Positions 16,565 to 27,452 of a DNA stretch of 64,000 bases are shown here, in pieces. A program made the translations under genes and the position numbers. The stretch comes from Hyphomicrobiales bacterium. Lineage in GTDB: Bacteria > Pseudomonadota > Alphaproteobacteria > Rhizobiales > Rhizobiaceae. How positions within the stretch are numbered: position 1 is the first letter of the stretch; the number at the start of each line of letters is the position of its first letter. The notes below the pieces were generated by a model, which was given only the letters and a program-made list of their open reading frames with translations, ran no database searches and was not told where the DNA came from. Location of the stretch: the NCBI GenBank assembly GCA_900472575.1, contig UCIV01000013.1, positions 62,001 to 126,000 on the forward strand. The letters are read 5' to 3'.

Positions 16565-17544
16565 CAGGCGTCCTCCTCACGCTTGTCGGCGTGATCAACG
16601 GCTTCCTGCGCTTCCTGTTCCTCGTGTTTCGACACGCGGTTGGCCTTGGCGAACAGGCCGTGCAGGATCGTGCCTGCCGCAGCAAGCCCCATCACTGCGA
16701 GACCGGCATATTTGGTCGCACCCTTCCACGTCTGCACGACGGCGGAAATGGCAGGGTTGTCCGGCAGGTCCGCATAGATATGCGGCTTGTCGTTATGGTG
16801 CAGCACATACATGACGTGCGTGCCGCCGACGCCCGGTGGGTCGTATAGACCGGCGTTGGCATAACCGCGCGACTTCAGATCTGCGATCCGGCCTTCCGCA
16901 TGTTTCTTCATGTCTTCCTTGGTGCCGAAGACGATCGCCTGTGTGGGACAGGCCTTGGCGCAGGCCGGGCCTTGGCCCACGGCAACGCGGTCGGAACAGA
17001 GCGTGCATTTGTAAGCCCTGTGATCCGTCTTCGAGATGCGGGGAATGTTGAAGGGACAGCCCTTCACGCAATAACCGCAGCCGATGCAATTCTCATGCAC
17101 GAAGTCGACGATGCCGTTCGAATACTGCACGATCGCGCCCGGCGACGGGCAGGCCTTCAGACAGCCCGGATCGGCACAATGCATGCAGCCGTCCTTGCGA
17201 ATCAGCCATTCCAGATTGTCGGTCTCCGGGTTCACCCATTCAGTAAACCGCATGAGCGTGAACATGTCGGCGGAAAGATCGTGCGGGTTCGTATAGACCC
17301 CGACGTTTTCGCCGATAGCCGGATTGGTGTCGTTCCACTCAACGCAGGCCGATTGGCAGGCCTTGCAGCCGATGCATTTTGAAACGTCGATGAGCTTTGC
17401 GACGGGAGTGAGCTGCCGCTCAGGTTGCGGCAGCTCGGATGTGGCAGAGCGACGGATGAGGTCACGCTGCGTCAGGTTGGTTTCCATCGGCTGCACCGGC
17501 GGATTGCTGACGGCGGTGCGCGGGCTGTCCATGGTATTGGCCAT
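16564..17544 (-). CDS. fdoH: Formate dehydrogenase iron-sulfur (beta) subunit
   Basis: A 326-residue electron-transfer subunit with four [4Fe-4S] cysteine clusters: [37 protein letters not shown] and CTLC plus CAKACP. A single C-terminal membrane helix ([20 protein letters not shown]) anchors it, as in E. coli FdnH/FdoH. It carries electrons from the molybdenum/tungsten-bis-MGD site in FdoG to the hemes of FdoI. TGATG overlaps couple it to fdoG upstream and fdoI downstream. Confidence 0.95.
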   Translation of the reverse strand: MANTMDSPRTAVSNPPVQPMETNLTQRDLIRRSATSELPQPERQLTPVAKLIDVSKCIGCKACQSACVEWNDTNPAIGENVGVYTNPHDLSADMFTLMRFTEWVNPETDNLEWLIRKDGCMHCADPGCLKACPSPGAIVQYSNGIVDFVHENCIGCGYCVKGCPFNIPRISKTDHRAYKCTLCSDRVAVGQGPACAKACPTQAIVFGTKEDMKKHAEGRIADLKSRGYANAGLYDPPGVGGTHVMYVLHHNDKPHIYADLPDNPAISAVVQTWKGATKYAGLAVMGLAAAGTILHGLFAKANRVSKHEEQEAQEAVDHADKREEDA

Positions 17545-20500
17545 CAGACGCTTGCCTCCTTGTCCTTGGGTGCGGTCGAAGGTTCGATATTGACGAGGAA
17601 CGCCTTCGATTCCGGAGTTTCGATATTGGCGTCACCGACAAATGCCGCGAGCGAATTCGGGCCGAAACCCTTCTTCGCCGAACCGGTAAAGCCCCAGTGC
17701 AGCGGAATACCGACGATATGCACCGGCTTTCCGTCGCAGATGAGCGGCCGGATGCGCTTCGTCACCACGGCCTTGGCCTTGATCGAACCACGTTTGGACC
17801 ATACCCGGACCCAGCCGCCATGCTCGATTTTCTTTTCCGCAGCCAGCTCTTCCGAGATTTCCACGAAGAATTCCGGCTGAAGCGCCGAGTTTACCCGGTT
17901 GTGCTTCGTCCAGTAGTGGAAATGTTCGGTCAGACGGTAGGAGGTCGCCGCATAGGGGAACTCCGCCGACGTACCGAGCTGTCCGGCGTCCGACTTGAAC
18001 ACGCGGGCAACCGGGTTGCCGCGCATCTTGCGATTGAAGACGTTTTCGACCGGGCTTTCGAACGGCTCCATGTGTGCCGGGAACGGACCGTCACGCATCA
18101 TGCCGCGAGCGAACAGACGCGAAACACCTTCCTGGTTCATTATGAACGGGCCGACATCCTGCGGTTTCGCCGTCGGCGAAATGTCGGGAACGTCATAACC
18201 CGTCCACTTGGAACCATCCCATTCGAGCAGCTTGCGGGTCGGATCCCAAGGCTTGCCGTTAATATCCGCGGATGCACGGTTGTAGAGCGTGCGGCGGTTC
18301 AGCGGCCAGGCGAAAGTCCAGCCCAGATAGGCGCCGGTATCGTCCGGATCGTGGTTGTCACGGCGACCCATATTATTGCCCTGCTCGTTCCAGCAGCCGG
18401 AATAGATCCAGCAGCCAGCCATGGTCGAGCCGTCGTCGCGAAGCTGCGAGAAGTTGACCACCTGCTTGCCGGCAGCAACCAGAACCTTGCTCGGATCGGT
18501 CGGGTCCATGAGATCGCTCAGCGCGCGGCCGTTGATCTCCTTCGCCAGCTCTTCCGCCGTCGGTTCGTTCTCGTCTTCGTAAGCCCAAGACAGGTTGAGG
18601 ATCGGATCGGGGAAAGCACCGCCTTCCTTGCGATACAGTTCCCGCATGCGCAGGAAGATCTGGGCTATGATCCAGCTGTCGTGCTTGGCTTCGCCCGGAG
18701 GCGAGCTTGCCTGCCAGTGCCACTGCAGCCAGCGGCCCGAATTGGTGAGCGATCCGTCTTCCTCGGCAAAGCAGGTCGAAGGCAGCTGGAACACTTCGGT
18801 GTTGATGGATGCGGTGTCCACGTCGTTGAAGTCGCCGTGGTTTTCCCAGAACCGTGAGGTCTCGGTTTCCAGCGGGTCCATGGTGACCATGAACTTCAGC
18901 TTCGACAGAGAAGACGTGATCTTGGCCCGGTTGGGGAAGGCGAGGATCGGGTTGAAACCCTGGCAGATATAGCCGTTGACCTTGCCGCTGTTCATCAGTT
19001 CGAACATGCGAAGGACATCGTATGCCGGAACGTCGAGTTTCGGTATGTAGTTGAACGCCCAGCCATTTTCGGCCGTCGCAGCGTCGCCCCACATGGCCTT
19101 CTGGAACGAGACCATGAACTTCTTGTAGTTCTGCCAGTAGCTGGTCTGCCCCGGACGAAGCGGCTTGAACTGGCGCGTCGACATGTAGGTCTCGAAGTCG
19201 GTGTCCTTCTCAGTCGGCATCGTCAGATAACCGGTGAGGAGATGGGACATCAGGCCGAGGTCCGTCAGACCCTGGATATTCGAGTGGCCACGAAGCGCGT
19301 TCATGCCGCCACCGCGTACACCGATATTGCCAAGGATCAGCTGCAGCATCGCCATGGCGCGGATGTTCTGCGAACCCTTGGAATGCTGGGTCCAGCCTAG
19401 CGCATACATCGACGTCATTGTCTTGGTCGGTTTAGAGCATTCCGAGATCATCTCGGCAACCTTCAGGAATTTCTCCTTCGGCGTGCCGCAGACCTGTTCC
19501 ACCAGTTCCGGCGTGTAAGGGGCGAGATGCTCCTTCAAGAGGTTCCAGACGCAACGGGGATGCTCAAGCGTCGGGTCGGTCACGGCAAAGCCGTCATCGC
19601 CCATGACATAATCCCAGGTGGATTTGTCGTAGTCGCGCTTTTCTTCGTCATAGCCGGTAAACAGGCCATCCTTGTAGCCGAAACCGTCTTTCACGATGAA
19701 CGAGGCGTTGGTGAACGCCTTCATGTATTCCCACTGCACCTTGCCGTTATCGATGCAATATTTCATCACACCATTGAGGAAGGCGATGTCGGAACCCTGG
19801 CGGATCGGCGCATAATAATCCGATACGGAGGCCGTACGGGTATAGCGCGGGTCAACGACGATCAGCTTGGCGCCGCGATGGGCCTTTGCTTCCGTCACCC
19901 ATTTAAATCCACAGGGATGCGCTTCCGCCGCGTTGCCGCCCATGACGACGACGAGGTCGGTATTCTTGATGTCGGTCCAAGCATTCGTCATTGAACCACG
20001 GCCAAAAGTTGGGCCCAAACTGGACACCGTGGGGCCGTGTCAGACGCGTGCCTGATTATCGAAACCGACTATACCTATGGACTTGGCGAACTTGAAAGTT
20101 GCCCAAGCCGTTTCGTTGGAGGTGGCCGACGCTGCGAGCATACCCGTCGTCGTCCAGCGATTGACATCCAGTCCCTTCTCGTTCTTGGCGAGAAAGTTGG
20201 CGTCGCGGTCGTCCTTCATCAGCCGCGCGATGCGGTCGAGAGCTTCGTCCCAGGACATGCGTTCGAATTTGTCCGAACCGGGCTTGCGATGCATCGGGTA
20301 GAGGAGGCGAGTCGGGGACTTTACAAAGTCCTTTAGCGCCGCCCCCTTGGGACAGAGCGTCCCGCGATTGGTGGGGTGGTCGACATCGCCTTCGATGTGC
20401 ATAACTTCCGCATTGTCACCCTTGCGCACATCACCCTTGGAATAGATGATGATGCCGCAAGCGACGGAACAGTAAGGACAGGTCTGGCGGGTTTCCGTGG

Positions 20501-20639
20501 TCGTGGCCAGCTTGAATGGCCGCACATGAGCGATTTCAGCAGCTTCAGCTTCGCTAAAACCCAACGCGCCCATGGAAGTCGCCGCAACCCCTGCCCCGGT
20601 GAGCTTCAAAAAGCTGCGCCTCGAGAGGTCCATATTCAT
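17544..20639 (-). CDS. fdoG: Formate dehydrogenase alpha subunit, selenoprotein (UGA = Sec200)
   Basis: Catalytic subunit of respiratory formate dehydrogenase: oxidises formate at a bis-MGD metal centre in the periplasm. It is 1031 residues if UGA at 20042-20040 is read as selenocysteine 200, in the context [18 protein letters not shown], which matches E. coli FdnG around Sec196. Without this recoding the gene looks like two open frames. The N-terminus has a Tat signal ([10 protein letters not shown], residues 6-15) and one [4Fe-4S] set at Cys54, Cys57, Cys61 and Cys96. A SECIS hairpin directly follows the UGA, and selA, selB, selC and fdhE lie in the same operon. SD GGAG is 11 bases before the ATG. 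Confidence 0.97.
19997..20042 (-). promoter_or_regulatory. Sec UGA codon and SECIS hairpin in fdoG
   Basis: The Sec codon is 20042-20040 (TGA). Directly after it, CACGGCC (20039-20033) pairs perfectly with GGCCGTG (20003-19997), forming a seven-pair lower stem. Inside, GTGTCC and GGGCCC flank the loop AGTTT, comparable to AGTCT in E. coli fdnG. This is the bacterial arrangement recognised by the SelB C-terminal domains. The upper stem contains mismatches and G-U pairs. Confidence 0.85.
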
Positions 20640-20933
20640 TGTGAACTTTTCTCCATTCTAATAGAACGAACCAGGTGCGACATTATGCCGGAGCCACCTC
20701 ATGTCAAGTTGACGGCGACCTGAGTGCCGACATTGTGACGGATTTCGACAAACAACGTTCCAGCGCCCTCCTTTTCGCCTTAACTCGATAAAAAAACGAA
20801 GGTTTTTCTACTTCCGGGCATTCGTTAGTGGAATCGTCCTCGACACTTTTGACCGGCGCTCTAGCTTTCCTGCGAACCACTTCATCAAACGCGCCGGCAT
20901 TGCGGCCGGTTCCAGGAAACCAGGGAAGCTCCG

Positions 20934-21845
20934 ATGTCGCTCACCACTAAGTTTGCGGGCTTTATACTCGCCTTGTCCCTCTCCGCCACGGCGGCATCGG
21001 CACAGGTCGTCGTCTCGTCGAAGATCGACACCGAGGGCGGCGTGCTCGGCAACATCATCCTGTCGGTGCTGAAGGCCAACAATATCGAGGCGACCGACCG
21101 CATCCAGCTCGGTGCGACGCCGGTTCTGCGCAAGGCGATTACGGCCGGCGAGATCGACATCTATCCGGAATATACCGGCAACGGCGCCTTCTTCTTCGAA
21201 AAAGCCGATGATCCGGCATGGAAAGATCCGGTACAAGCCTATGACACGGTGAAGAAGCTCGATCTCGACGCAAACAAGATTGTCTGGCTGACACCCTCAC
21301 CCGCCAACAATACCTGGGGCATCGCCGTGCGTCAGGATGCTGCGGATGAAAACAAGCTCAAAACGCTCTCGGATTTCGGCAAGTTCATCGCCGGCGGCGG
21401 CGATATCGTTCTTGCCGCATCGGCCGAATTCGTAAATTCGGCAGCCGCCCTTCCTGCTTTCCAGACGACCTACGGCTTCAAGCTCAAGCCCGAGCAGCTG
21501 ATCACGCTTTCGGGTGGCGACACGGCAGCAACGATCGCAGCAGCAGCCAACCAGACGAATGGCGCCAATGCGGCCATGGTCTACGGCACGGATGGCGGCA
21601 TCGCGCCTTCCGGCCTCGTGGTGCTCGATGACGACAAGAAGGTTCAGCCGGTCTATCAACCGGCCCCGATCATCCGTCAGGCAACGCTCGAAAAGAACCC
21701 GAAGATTGCCGAGTTGCTGAAGCCCGTCTTCGAGAAACTGGATCTCGTGACCCTTCAGGATTTGAACGGCCGCGTTCAGGTGGGCGGCGAGCCGGCCAAG
21801 ACCGTCGCCGAGGACTTTTTGAAGAAAAACGGCTTCCTCAAGTAA
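20934..21845 (+). CDS. osmF: Osmoprotectant ABC transporter substrate-binding protein (OsmF/YehZ-like)
   Basis: A 303-residue periplasmic binding protein of the OpuAC type. The signal peptide is LALSLSATAASA near residues 10-24. The mature domain starts VVVSSKIDTEGGVLGN and has the family motif GEIDIYPEYTGNG. Relatives bind glycine betaine, choline or similar quaternary amines. Gene order here (binding protein, permease, ATPase, permease) equals E. coli yehZYXW. It is divergent from fdoG across 294 bases. Substrate is by family only. Confidence 0.85.
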   Translation: MSLTTKFAGFILALSLSATAASAQVVVSSKIDTEGGVLGNIILSVLKANNIEATDRIQLGATPVLRKAITAGEIDIYPEYTGNGAFFFEKADDPAWKDPVQAYDTVKKLDLDANKIVWLTPSPANNTWGIAVRQDAADENKLKTLSDFGKFIAGGGDIVLAASAEFVNSAAALPAFQTTYGFKLKPEQLITLSGGDTAATIAAAANQTNGANAAMVYGTDGGIAPSGLVVLDDDKKVQPVYQPAPIIRQATLEKNPKIAELLKPVFEKLDLVTLQDLNGRVQVGGEPAKTVAEDFLKKNGFLK

Positions 21846-21884
21846 GTCCCGCATAGCTTTAACACCGAGAGAAAGGGCAGCGGC

Positions 21885-23051
21885 TTGCTCAGAGGGCTGG
21901 AAAAGACGGGCGTGCTGATGGGCGCCCTCATCCTGGTTGCGACCTTTGCGCTCCCCTTCATCGTGGTCAAGCCGAACCGTATCCTGCAGGGACAGGGACG
22001 CTCGCTGATCGAGGGGCTGCCGTCCGTCTCCGGCATCGCGCTGGTCGCAGCCATGGTGATCGTGGCCGTCTGTCTTCTCATTCGCCTGCCGCCTCTCGCG
22101 CGGCTGGCAATCGCGACGGCCGGACTGCTTGCCGCCATTCTGGCTCTCGGAGGAGCGGCGCATGCCGGACTTCCACCAGGCAATACCTATGCCCGGGTAT
22201 CGCCCGGCTCGGGCTTCTGGCTGCTTCTGTTCAGCCTCTCGCTCGCCTTCATCGACGTCGTCGCCAGGCTCAGGCTTTCACCGGCTGCACGACTGCTGCT
22301 GCTGGTCATCGCGGCGACTGTGATCGGCGGCATATTCGCATCCGGCATCCTCGCCGATATCTCGGTGATGAAGGAATATGTGAACCGCTCGGATGCATTC
22401 TGGGCCGAGATGTCGCGTCATGCGATGCTGGCGCTCGGCTCCATGCTGGTCGCCTTCCTGATCGGTCTGCCGCTCGGCGTCATCTCCCATCGCATATCAT
22501 GGCTGCGGGCGGCGGCACTCAACACGCTCAATATCCTGCAGACCATCCCCTCGATTGCCCTCTTCGGCCTTTTGATCCTGCCGCTCGGCTGGGTGGCCGC
22601 GCACATACCCGGAGCCGCCGCAATCGGCATTTCCGGCATAGGGACAGCACCCGCCTTCGTCGCACTCGTGCTTTATTCGCTCCTGCCGGTCGTCGCCAAC
22701 ACGGTCGCCGGTCTCGAAAACGTGCCGCGCGAGGCCAATGATGCCGCACGCGGCGCCGGCATGACCGACTTTCAGCGGCTCGTCTCGATCGAGTTCCCCT
22801 TGACCTTCCCGAGCCTGCTTGCAGCAATCCGCATCGTTCTGATCCAGAATATTGGCATGGCGACGATTGCGGCGCTGATCGGCGGCGGCGGCATGGGGGT
22901 CTTCGTCTTCCAGGGGCTAGGTCAGTCGGCGATGGACCTCGTTCTGCTCGGCGCATTGCCGACCGTCGCCATGTCATTCGTCGCCGCCATCGTCCTCGAT
23001 GCGCTGGTGGATTTCAGCAGAGCACCCGGCAGCGAGGTCCGCGCCACATGA
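21885..23051 (+). CDS. yehY: Osmoprotectant ABC permease (YehY-like)
   Basis: A 388-residue inner-membrane permease. Long N-terminal hydrophobic part (four segments before residue 140), then a core BPD_transp_1 domain with the coupling motif LENVPREANDAARGAGMTDF around residues 280-300. The frame starts at TTG 21885 with AAAGGG about nine bases upstream; an in-frame ATG at 21918 would be internal to the first hydrophobic stretch. The stop overlaps the ATPase start (ATGA). The large size fits YehY rather than YehW. Confidence 0.85.
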   Translation: MLRGLEKTGVLMGALILVATFALPFIVVKPNRILQGQGRSLIEGLPSVSGIALVAAMVIVAVCLLIRLPPLARLAIATAGLLAAILALGGAAHAGLPPGNTYARVSPGSGFWLLLFSLSLAFIDVVARLRLSPAARLLLLVIAATVIGGIFASGILADISVMKEYVNRSDAFWAEMSRHAMLALGSMLVAFLIGLPLGVISHRISWLRAAALNTLNILQTIPSIALFGLLILPLGWVAAHIPGAAAIGISGIGTAPAFVALVLYSLLPVVANTVAGLENVPREANDAARGAGMTDFQRLVSIEFPLTFPSLLAAIRIVLIQNIGMATIAALIGGGGMGVFVFQGLGQSAMDLVLLGALPTVAMSFVAAIVLDALVDFSRAPGSEVRAT

Positions 23052-23986
23052 TCGATATCCAGTCCGTCACCAAGCGTTATGGCGGCAAGGCCGTGGTCGA
23101 CAGCGTCTCGTTCGCGATCCCCGAGGGCACGATTGCTGTACTGGTTGGCACATCCGGTTCCGGCAAGACGACACTTCTGCGGATGATCAATCAGCTCGTT
23201 TCGCAGGACGAGGGCACGATCCTGATCGGCGGGGAAGACACGCGCAACATTCCCGGCCACGAACTGCGGCGGCGTATCGGTTATGCGATCCAGGGCCATG
23301 GCCTGTTTCCCCACCGTACTGTCGCCGAAAACATCGCAACCGTGCCGCGCCTGCTCAAATGGGAGAAATCGCGGATCGACGCGCGGGTTGCCGAACTGCT
23401 CGATCTCTTCCAGCTCGATCCCGCAGCTTTTGCAAACCGCTATCCGCACCAGCTTTCCGGTGGCCAGCAGCAACGTGTCGGCGTCGCCCGCGCGCTTGCG
23501 GCCGAACCGAAAATCCTGCTGATGGACGAACCCTTTGGCGCGCTGGACCCGGTTCTGCGCAGCAAGGCGCAGGACGAGCTTCTGGCGATCCAGAAGCGGT
23601 TCGGCACGACAATCGTCATCGTCACCCACGATATCAACGAGGCTTTCCATCTCGGCGACACGATTGCGGTGATGGACAAGGGCAGGCTCCTGCAATATGG
23701 CCGCCCCATCGATCTCCTGAAGGCACCTGCAACATCCTTTGTCGAAGGACTGGTTGGTACATTCGACCGTCCGTTCCGGCTTCTGTCGCTCGACACCTTG
23801 GCTGGAATAATCGAACCAGGAGAGGCCGACGGAGAGCCGATCGAGGAGAACCGAACACGACAGGATGCCCTGGCTGCCCTGATGTGGAGCGGCGCGGATA
23901 CGCTTCCCGTCGTCTCGGATGACGGCAAGCCGCTCGGTCGCGTACGGTTGCAGACACTTTTGCGCCAGGCGGCCAGGCCGCAATGA
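23048..23986 (+). CDS. yehX: Osmoprotectant ABC ATP-binding protein (YehX-like)
   Basis: A 312-residue ATPase: Walker A GTSGSGKTT, signature LSGGQQQR, Walker B ILLMDEPFGALDP, switch HD in VTHDINEAF. After about residue 240 a CBS-like tail follows (DALAALMWSGADTLPVVSDD), as in OpuA/ProV-type ATPases where CBS domains sense ionic strength; here only about one CBS repeat is visible. It is coupled by ATGA to the permeases on both sides. Confidence 0.88.
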   Translation: MIDIQSVTKRYGGKAVVDSVSFAIPEGTIAVLVGTSGSGKTTLLRMINQLVSQDEGTILIGGEDTRNIPGHELRRRIGYAIQGHGLFPHRTVAENIATVPRLLKWEKSRIDARVAELLDLFQLDPAAFANRYPHQLSGGQQQRVGVARALAAEPKILLMDEPFGALDPVLRSKAQDELLAIQKRFGTTIVIVTHDINEAFHLGDTIAVMDKGRLLQYGRPIDLLKAPATSFVEGLVGTFDRPFRLLSLDTLAGIIEPGEADGEPIEENRTRQDALAALMWSGADTLPVVSDDGKPLGRVRLQTLLRQAARPQ

Positions 23987-24720
23987 GCCTTGTTCGCCTT
24001 GCACCCCGCATCATTCTTCTCTTCCTACTGGTTGGCTTTCTCGCCTCACCGGAGAGTTTCGACTTCGCCTTCAAGCCCCTGGTTCAGGCCAATGCACCGG
24101 CAATCTACAATCAGGGCGATCTTGCCGCTCTGACGCTGCTACATGTGCGCATGGTGTTCTTCGCAACTCTGCTTGCCACGGTGATTGCCGTCGCACTGGC
24201 GATCCTCGTCACCCGCCCCTTCGGCGCCGAATTCCTGCCGCTTGCCCGAGCGATAGTGAATATCGGCCAGACCTTTCCTCCGGTCGCCGTGCTGGCACTG
24301 GCCGTCCCGGCCATGGGCTTCGGCAATGGACCGACGCTGGTCGCGCTGTTTCTCTACGCGCTTCTGCCGATTTTCGAGAACACGATGACGGCGCTGACGA
24401 CCGTGCCGCGGAACATCATCGATGCCGCCAAAGGCAATGGAATGACACGCTCTCAGATTTTCCGCCAGATAGAACTGCCGCTCAGCCTGCCGATGATCGT
24501 CGGCGGCATCAAGATTTCGACCGTCATCGGTTTCGGCACCGCCACGATTGGCTCCACCGTGGCGGCAAAGACACTCGGTGAAGTCATCATCGCAGGACTG
24601 CAGTCGAACAACCTCGCCTTCATCCTGCAGGGCGCGCTTCTCGTCGCCGCCCTTGCAATCCTCGTCTTCGATATTCTGTCGATGCTGGAACGATCGCTGA
24701 CGAAGTGGAAAGCCGCCTAG
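23983..24720 (+). CDS. yehW: Osmoprotectant ABC permease (YehW-like)
   Basis: A 245-residue permease with about six hydrophobic segments and the coupling motif LTTVPRNIIDAAKGNGMTRSQ near residues 137-157, paired with the larger YehY-like subunit. It ends the operon. Only 18 bases separate its stop from the end of the converging ftsK-like gene, and no terminator hairpin is visible in that gap. Confidence 0.87.
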   Translation: MSLVRLAPRIILLFLLVGFLASPESFDFAFKPLVQANAPAIYNQGDLAALTLLHVRMVFFATLLATVIAVALAILVTRPFGAEFLPLARAIVNIGQTFPPVAVLALAVPAMGFGNGPTLVALFLYALLPIFENTMTALTTVPRNIIDAAKGNGMTRSQIFRQIELPLSLPMIVGGIKISTVIGFGTATIGSTVAAKTLGEVIIAGLQSNNLAFILQGALLVAALAILVFDILSMLERSLTKWKAA

Positions 24721-24738
24721 ACGGCTCTCCGATAGATC

Positions 24739-27309
24739 TCACTCTTCACTGGTTCGCGGCTGAACCTGCTGCGGCCCGAGGATCTCGCGCTTGCCGACAT
24801 GGTTCGGGGCACCGACGAGACCTTCCTTTTCCATCCGCTCCACCAGCGATGCGGCACGGTTATAGCCGATCGACAGGCGACGCTGGATGTAGGACGTCGA
24901 GCACTTCTTGTCGCGCTGCACGATCTTGACGGCACGCTCATAGAGATCGTCGCCATTGTCTTCCGCGCCCATCGAAGTCTGGTCGAAGACGGCTGCGTCC
25001 TCGTCCTGTTCGATGTCGTCTTCTTCCTCGTCCTCGGTCACGCTGCCGAGATAAGAGGGCTGACCTTGCGTCTTCAGATGCGCGACGACCTTCTCGACTT
25101 CGTAATCGGAGACGAACGGGCCGTGGACACGGGCAATCCGCCCGCCACCCTTCATGTGCAGCATGTCGCCCTGACCGAGAAGATGTTCGGCACCCTGCTC
25201 GCCGAGGATCGTGCGGCTGTCGATCTTCGACGTCACCTGGAAGGAGATACGGGTCGGGAAGTTCGCCTTGATCGTGCCGGTAATGACATCGACGGACGGA
25301 CGCTGGGTCGCCATGATCAGGTGGATGCCCGCGGCACGTGCCATCTGTGCCAGACGCTGGATAGCGCCTTCGATTTCCTTGCCGGCGACCATCATCAGAT
25401 CGGCCATCTCGTCGACGATGACCACAATATAAGGCAGCGCCGTCAGGTCGAGAGCCTGTTCCTCGAACACCTGCTCGCCGGTCGAGCGGTCGAAACCGAC
25501 CGGCACGCTGATCATGATCGTCTCGCCCTTGTTACGGGCTTCGGCGACGCGGGCATTAAAGCCATCGATATTGCGAACGTTGAGGCGCGACATCTTGCGA
25601 TAACGCTCTTCCATCTCGCGCACGGCCCATTTCAGCGCCAGAACGGCCTTCTTCGGATCGGTAACCACCGGCGTCAGCAGATGCGGAATGCCGTCATAAA
25701 CGGAGAGTTCCAGCATCTTCGGGTCGACCATGATCAACCGGCATTCTTCGGGGCGAAGATGGTAGAGCAGCGACAGGATCATCGTGTTGATCGCAACCGA
25801 CTTGCCCGAACCGGTCGTTCCGGCAACCAGAAGATGGGGCATCTTGGCGAGTTCGGCGATAACCGGCTCACCGCCGATCGTCTTGCCGAGGCAAAGCGGC
25901 AAGCGGTAATCGGTGCCGATATAGGAATTGCTCTCGACCAGTTCACGCAGATAAACGGTCTCGCGTTCGACATTCGGCAATTCGATGCCGATGACGTTGC
26001 GGCCGGGGATTACGGCGACGCGGGCGGACAGAGCGGACATCGAACGGGCGATATCGTCCGACAGGTTCATGACGCGCGAGGATTTTACACCCGGAGCCGG
26101 GGCAAATTCGTAAAGCGTAACGACCGGGCCGGGACGAACGTCGATAATCTCGCCCTTGACGCCGAAATCCTCGAGAATGCTTTCCAGCAGTCCGGCGCTC
26201 TGTTCCAGCGCCTCCTGGCTCATCGTCTGCTCTTCGCGCGGTTCGGCGACCTGCAGGAGATCGATATCCGGGAAGGTGTAGTCTTCAGTAAATTGCAGCA
26301 CACGCGGCTTGCGAACGGCAACCGGCGCGGCGGGCTGAATTTCGACCGGTTCCGCCACCAGCACTGGCTGTTCAGCGACCACTTCGATCGGCGTGGCATA
26401 AGCGGCGGGCTCTATAAACGGCACAGACTGCGGCTCTGCGGCGAACGGAGAAGGCGCAACCTGTCTGATCGCGATCTGGCGATAAAGATCGATCGCAGAC
26501 GGCGCTTCGTGAACGACGGGAGCAATGACCGGTGCGGCCTCAACAACGGCCGAAACAGGAATATGCACCGGTGCCGGCGGCACGAAACGGGTAACGGTCG
26601 GCTTCAGCGCCGCAGGAACAGGCTTCTGCGCGACCTGAGGCGCAGCCAATTCTCGTGACGGAGCTTTCTGCTCGATATTCTCCGAAGCACCAAGGCTCAT
26701 CATTTCCCAGATCAAATGATCCGGGATCGACGTTACGCGGCGGGTGGGTGCATTTTGCGCAGGCGTGCTTTCCGGCTGCGCGGGCATAGGAGCAGCCGCG
26801 ACAGGCTGACGATAGATCGGCTGTTCGACGACCCGCTGCATGGCTGCCTCGATCGGCTGCGAAACGTGAACAGCAGGCGCGGATGGTGCGAATGCCTGGC
26901 CGATGCGGCGCTGGAGATTAGTCACTTGGGAACCTGTATTTGCATGATGTGGAGCCGACTGGCCCGCGGGCATGGAGATGGCGATTGGTTGCCGCGCCTG
27001 TGCTGGAGCCGCGCTCTCAGTATGACCGGTCTCCTCGACGGTAACGACGTCCTGCTTGGCAGGGCCGCGGCCGGGCGTGCGGGTAAAGCGCACATTGGGC
27101 GCCAGTATGAAAGCGCGCTGCCATGTCGGAAGCTTTTCCGGATCCAGCTCGACCGCCGGTATCGGCTCCGGCAACGGCAGAGGCTGCTCCGCGTCATTGG
27201 CGGCCACGAACTCTTGTTCGTCACTCCAATTGGCGTCTTCGACTGGGGAAATGTCTTTGCGGGAAGGCGGAAAATGCATGTACGCGAAACCATCAAACAA
27301 CGTGATCAC
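24739..27309 (-). CDS. FtsK/SpoIIIE-type DNA translocase without membrane domain
   Basis: An 856-residue ATP-driven DNA translocase. The last 480 residues are a standard FtsK motor: Walker [11 protein letters not shown], Walker [29 protein letters not shown], and a C-terminal winged-helix gamma domain ([21 protein letters not shown]) that reads KOPS-like sites. The first roughly 370 residues are Pro/Ala/Glu-rich and probably disordered, and I see none of the four N-terminal membrane helices of canonical FtsK. It starts at GTG 27309 with AGGGA upstream; ATG 27279 lacks an SD. Rhizobia can carry more than one FtsK-like protein; this may be the second, non-divisome form. Confidence 0.9.
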   Translation of the reverse strand: MITLFDGFAYMHFPPSRKDISPVEDANWSDEQEFVAANDAEQPLPLPEPIPAVELDPEKLPTWQRAFILAPNVRFTRTPGRGPAKQDVVTVEETGHTESAAPAQARQPIAISMPAGQSAPHHANTGSQVTNLQRRIGQAFAPSAPAVHVSQPIEAAMQRVVEQPIYRQPVAAAPMPAQPESTPAQNAPTRRVTSIPDHLIWEMMSLGASENIEQKAPSRELAAPQVAQKPVPAALKPTVTRFVPPAPVHIPVSAVVEAAPVIAPVVHEAPSAIDLYRQIAIRQVAPSPFAAEPQSVPFIEPAAYATPIEVVAEQPVLVAEPVEIQPAAPVAVRKPRVLQFTEDYTFPDIDLLQVAEPREEQTMSQEALEQSAGLLESILEDFGVKGEIIDVRPGPVVTLYEFAPAPGVKSSRVMNLSDDIARSMSALSARVAVIPGRNVIGIELPNVERETVYLRELVESNSYIGTDYRLPLCLGKTIGGEPVIAELAKMPHLLVAGTTGSGKSVAINTMILSLLYHLRPEECRLIMVDPKMLELSVYDGIPHLLTPVVTDPKKAVLALKWAVREMEERYRKMSRLNVRNIDGFNARVAEARNKGETIMISVPVGFDRSTGEQVFEEQALDLTALPYIVVIVDEMADLMMVAGKEIEGAIQRLAQMARAAGIHLIMATQRPSVDVITGTIKANFPTRISFQVTSKIDSRTILGEQGAEHLLGQGDMLHMKGGGRIARVHGPFVSDYEVEKVVAHLKTQGQPSYLGSVTEDEEEDDIEQDEDAAVFDQTSMGAEDNGDDLYERAVKIVQRDKKCSTSYIQRRLSIGYNRAASLVERMEKEGLVGAPNHVGKREILGPQQVQPRTSEE

Positions 27310-27452
27310 ACCGGTCCCTGTTAATAAAAAGAAAACCTTAACCAGGTGTTTCCGAGACCGGTCTTTTCCGCATCATTTTAGAGCGAACGAAGATTGGACC
27401 ACACCATCAACCCGCGAGGCGGAGCGGTAGAAACCTCACAAATACAGGGCTT

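Noticed and set aside
17544..20639. fdoG as a pseudogene or two separate genes split by a stop
   Set aside because: The stop is exactly at the conserved Sec position, with flanking sequence conserved, a SECIS-like stem and complete Sec machinery in the operon.
20640..20933. FNR-type site or other anaerobic motif before fdoG
   Set aside because: I looked for TTGAT-N4-ATCAA and found no convincing match; the region holds only an A/T-rich stretch near 20790-20810 and no assignable element.
27310..27452. Terminator or promoter between dctD and the ftsK-like gene
   Set aside because: The 143 bases contain no stable hairpin with a T-run and no clear -35/-10 pair; co-transcription cannot be excluded.
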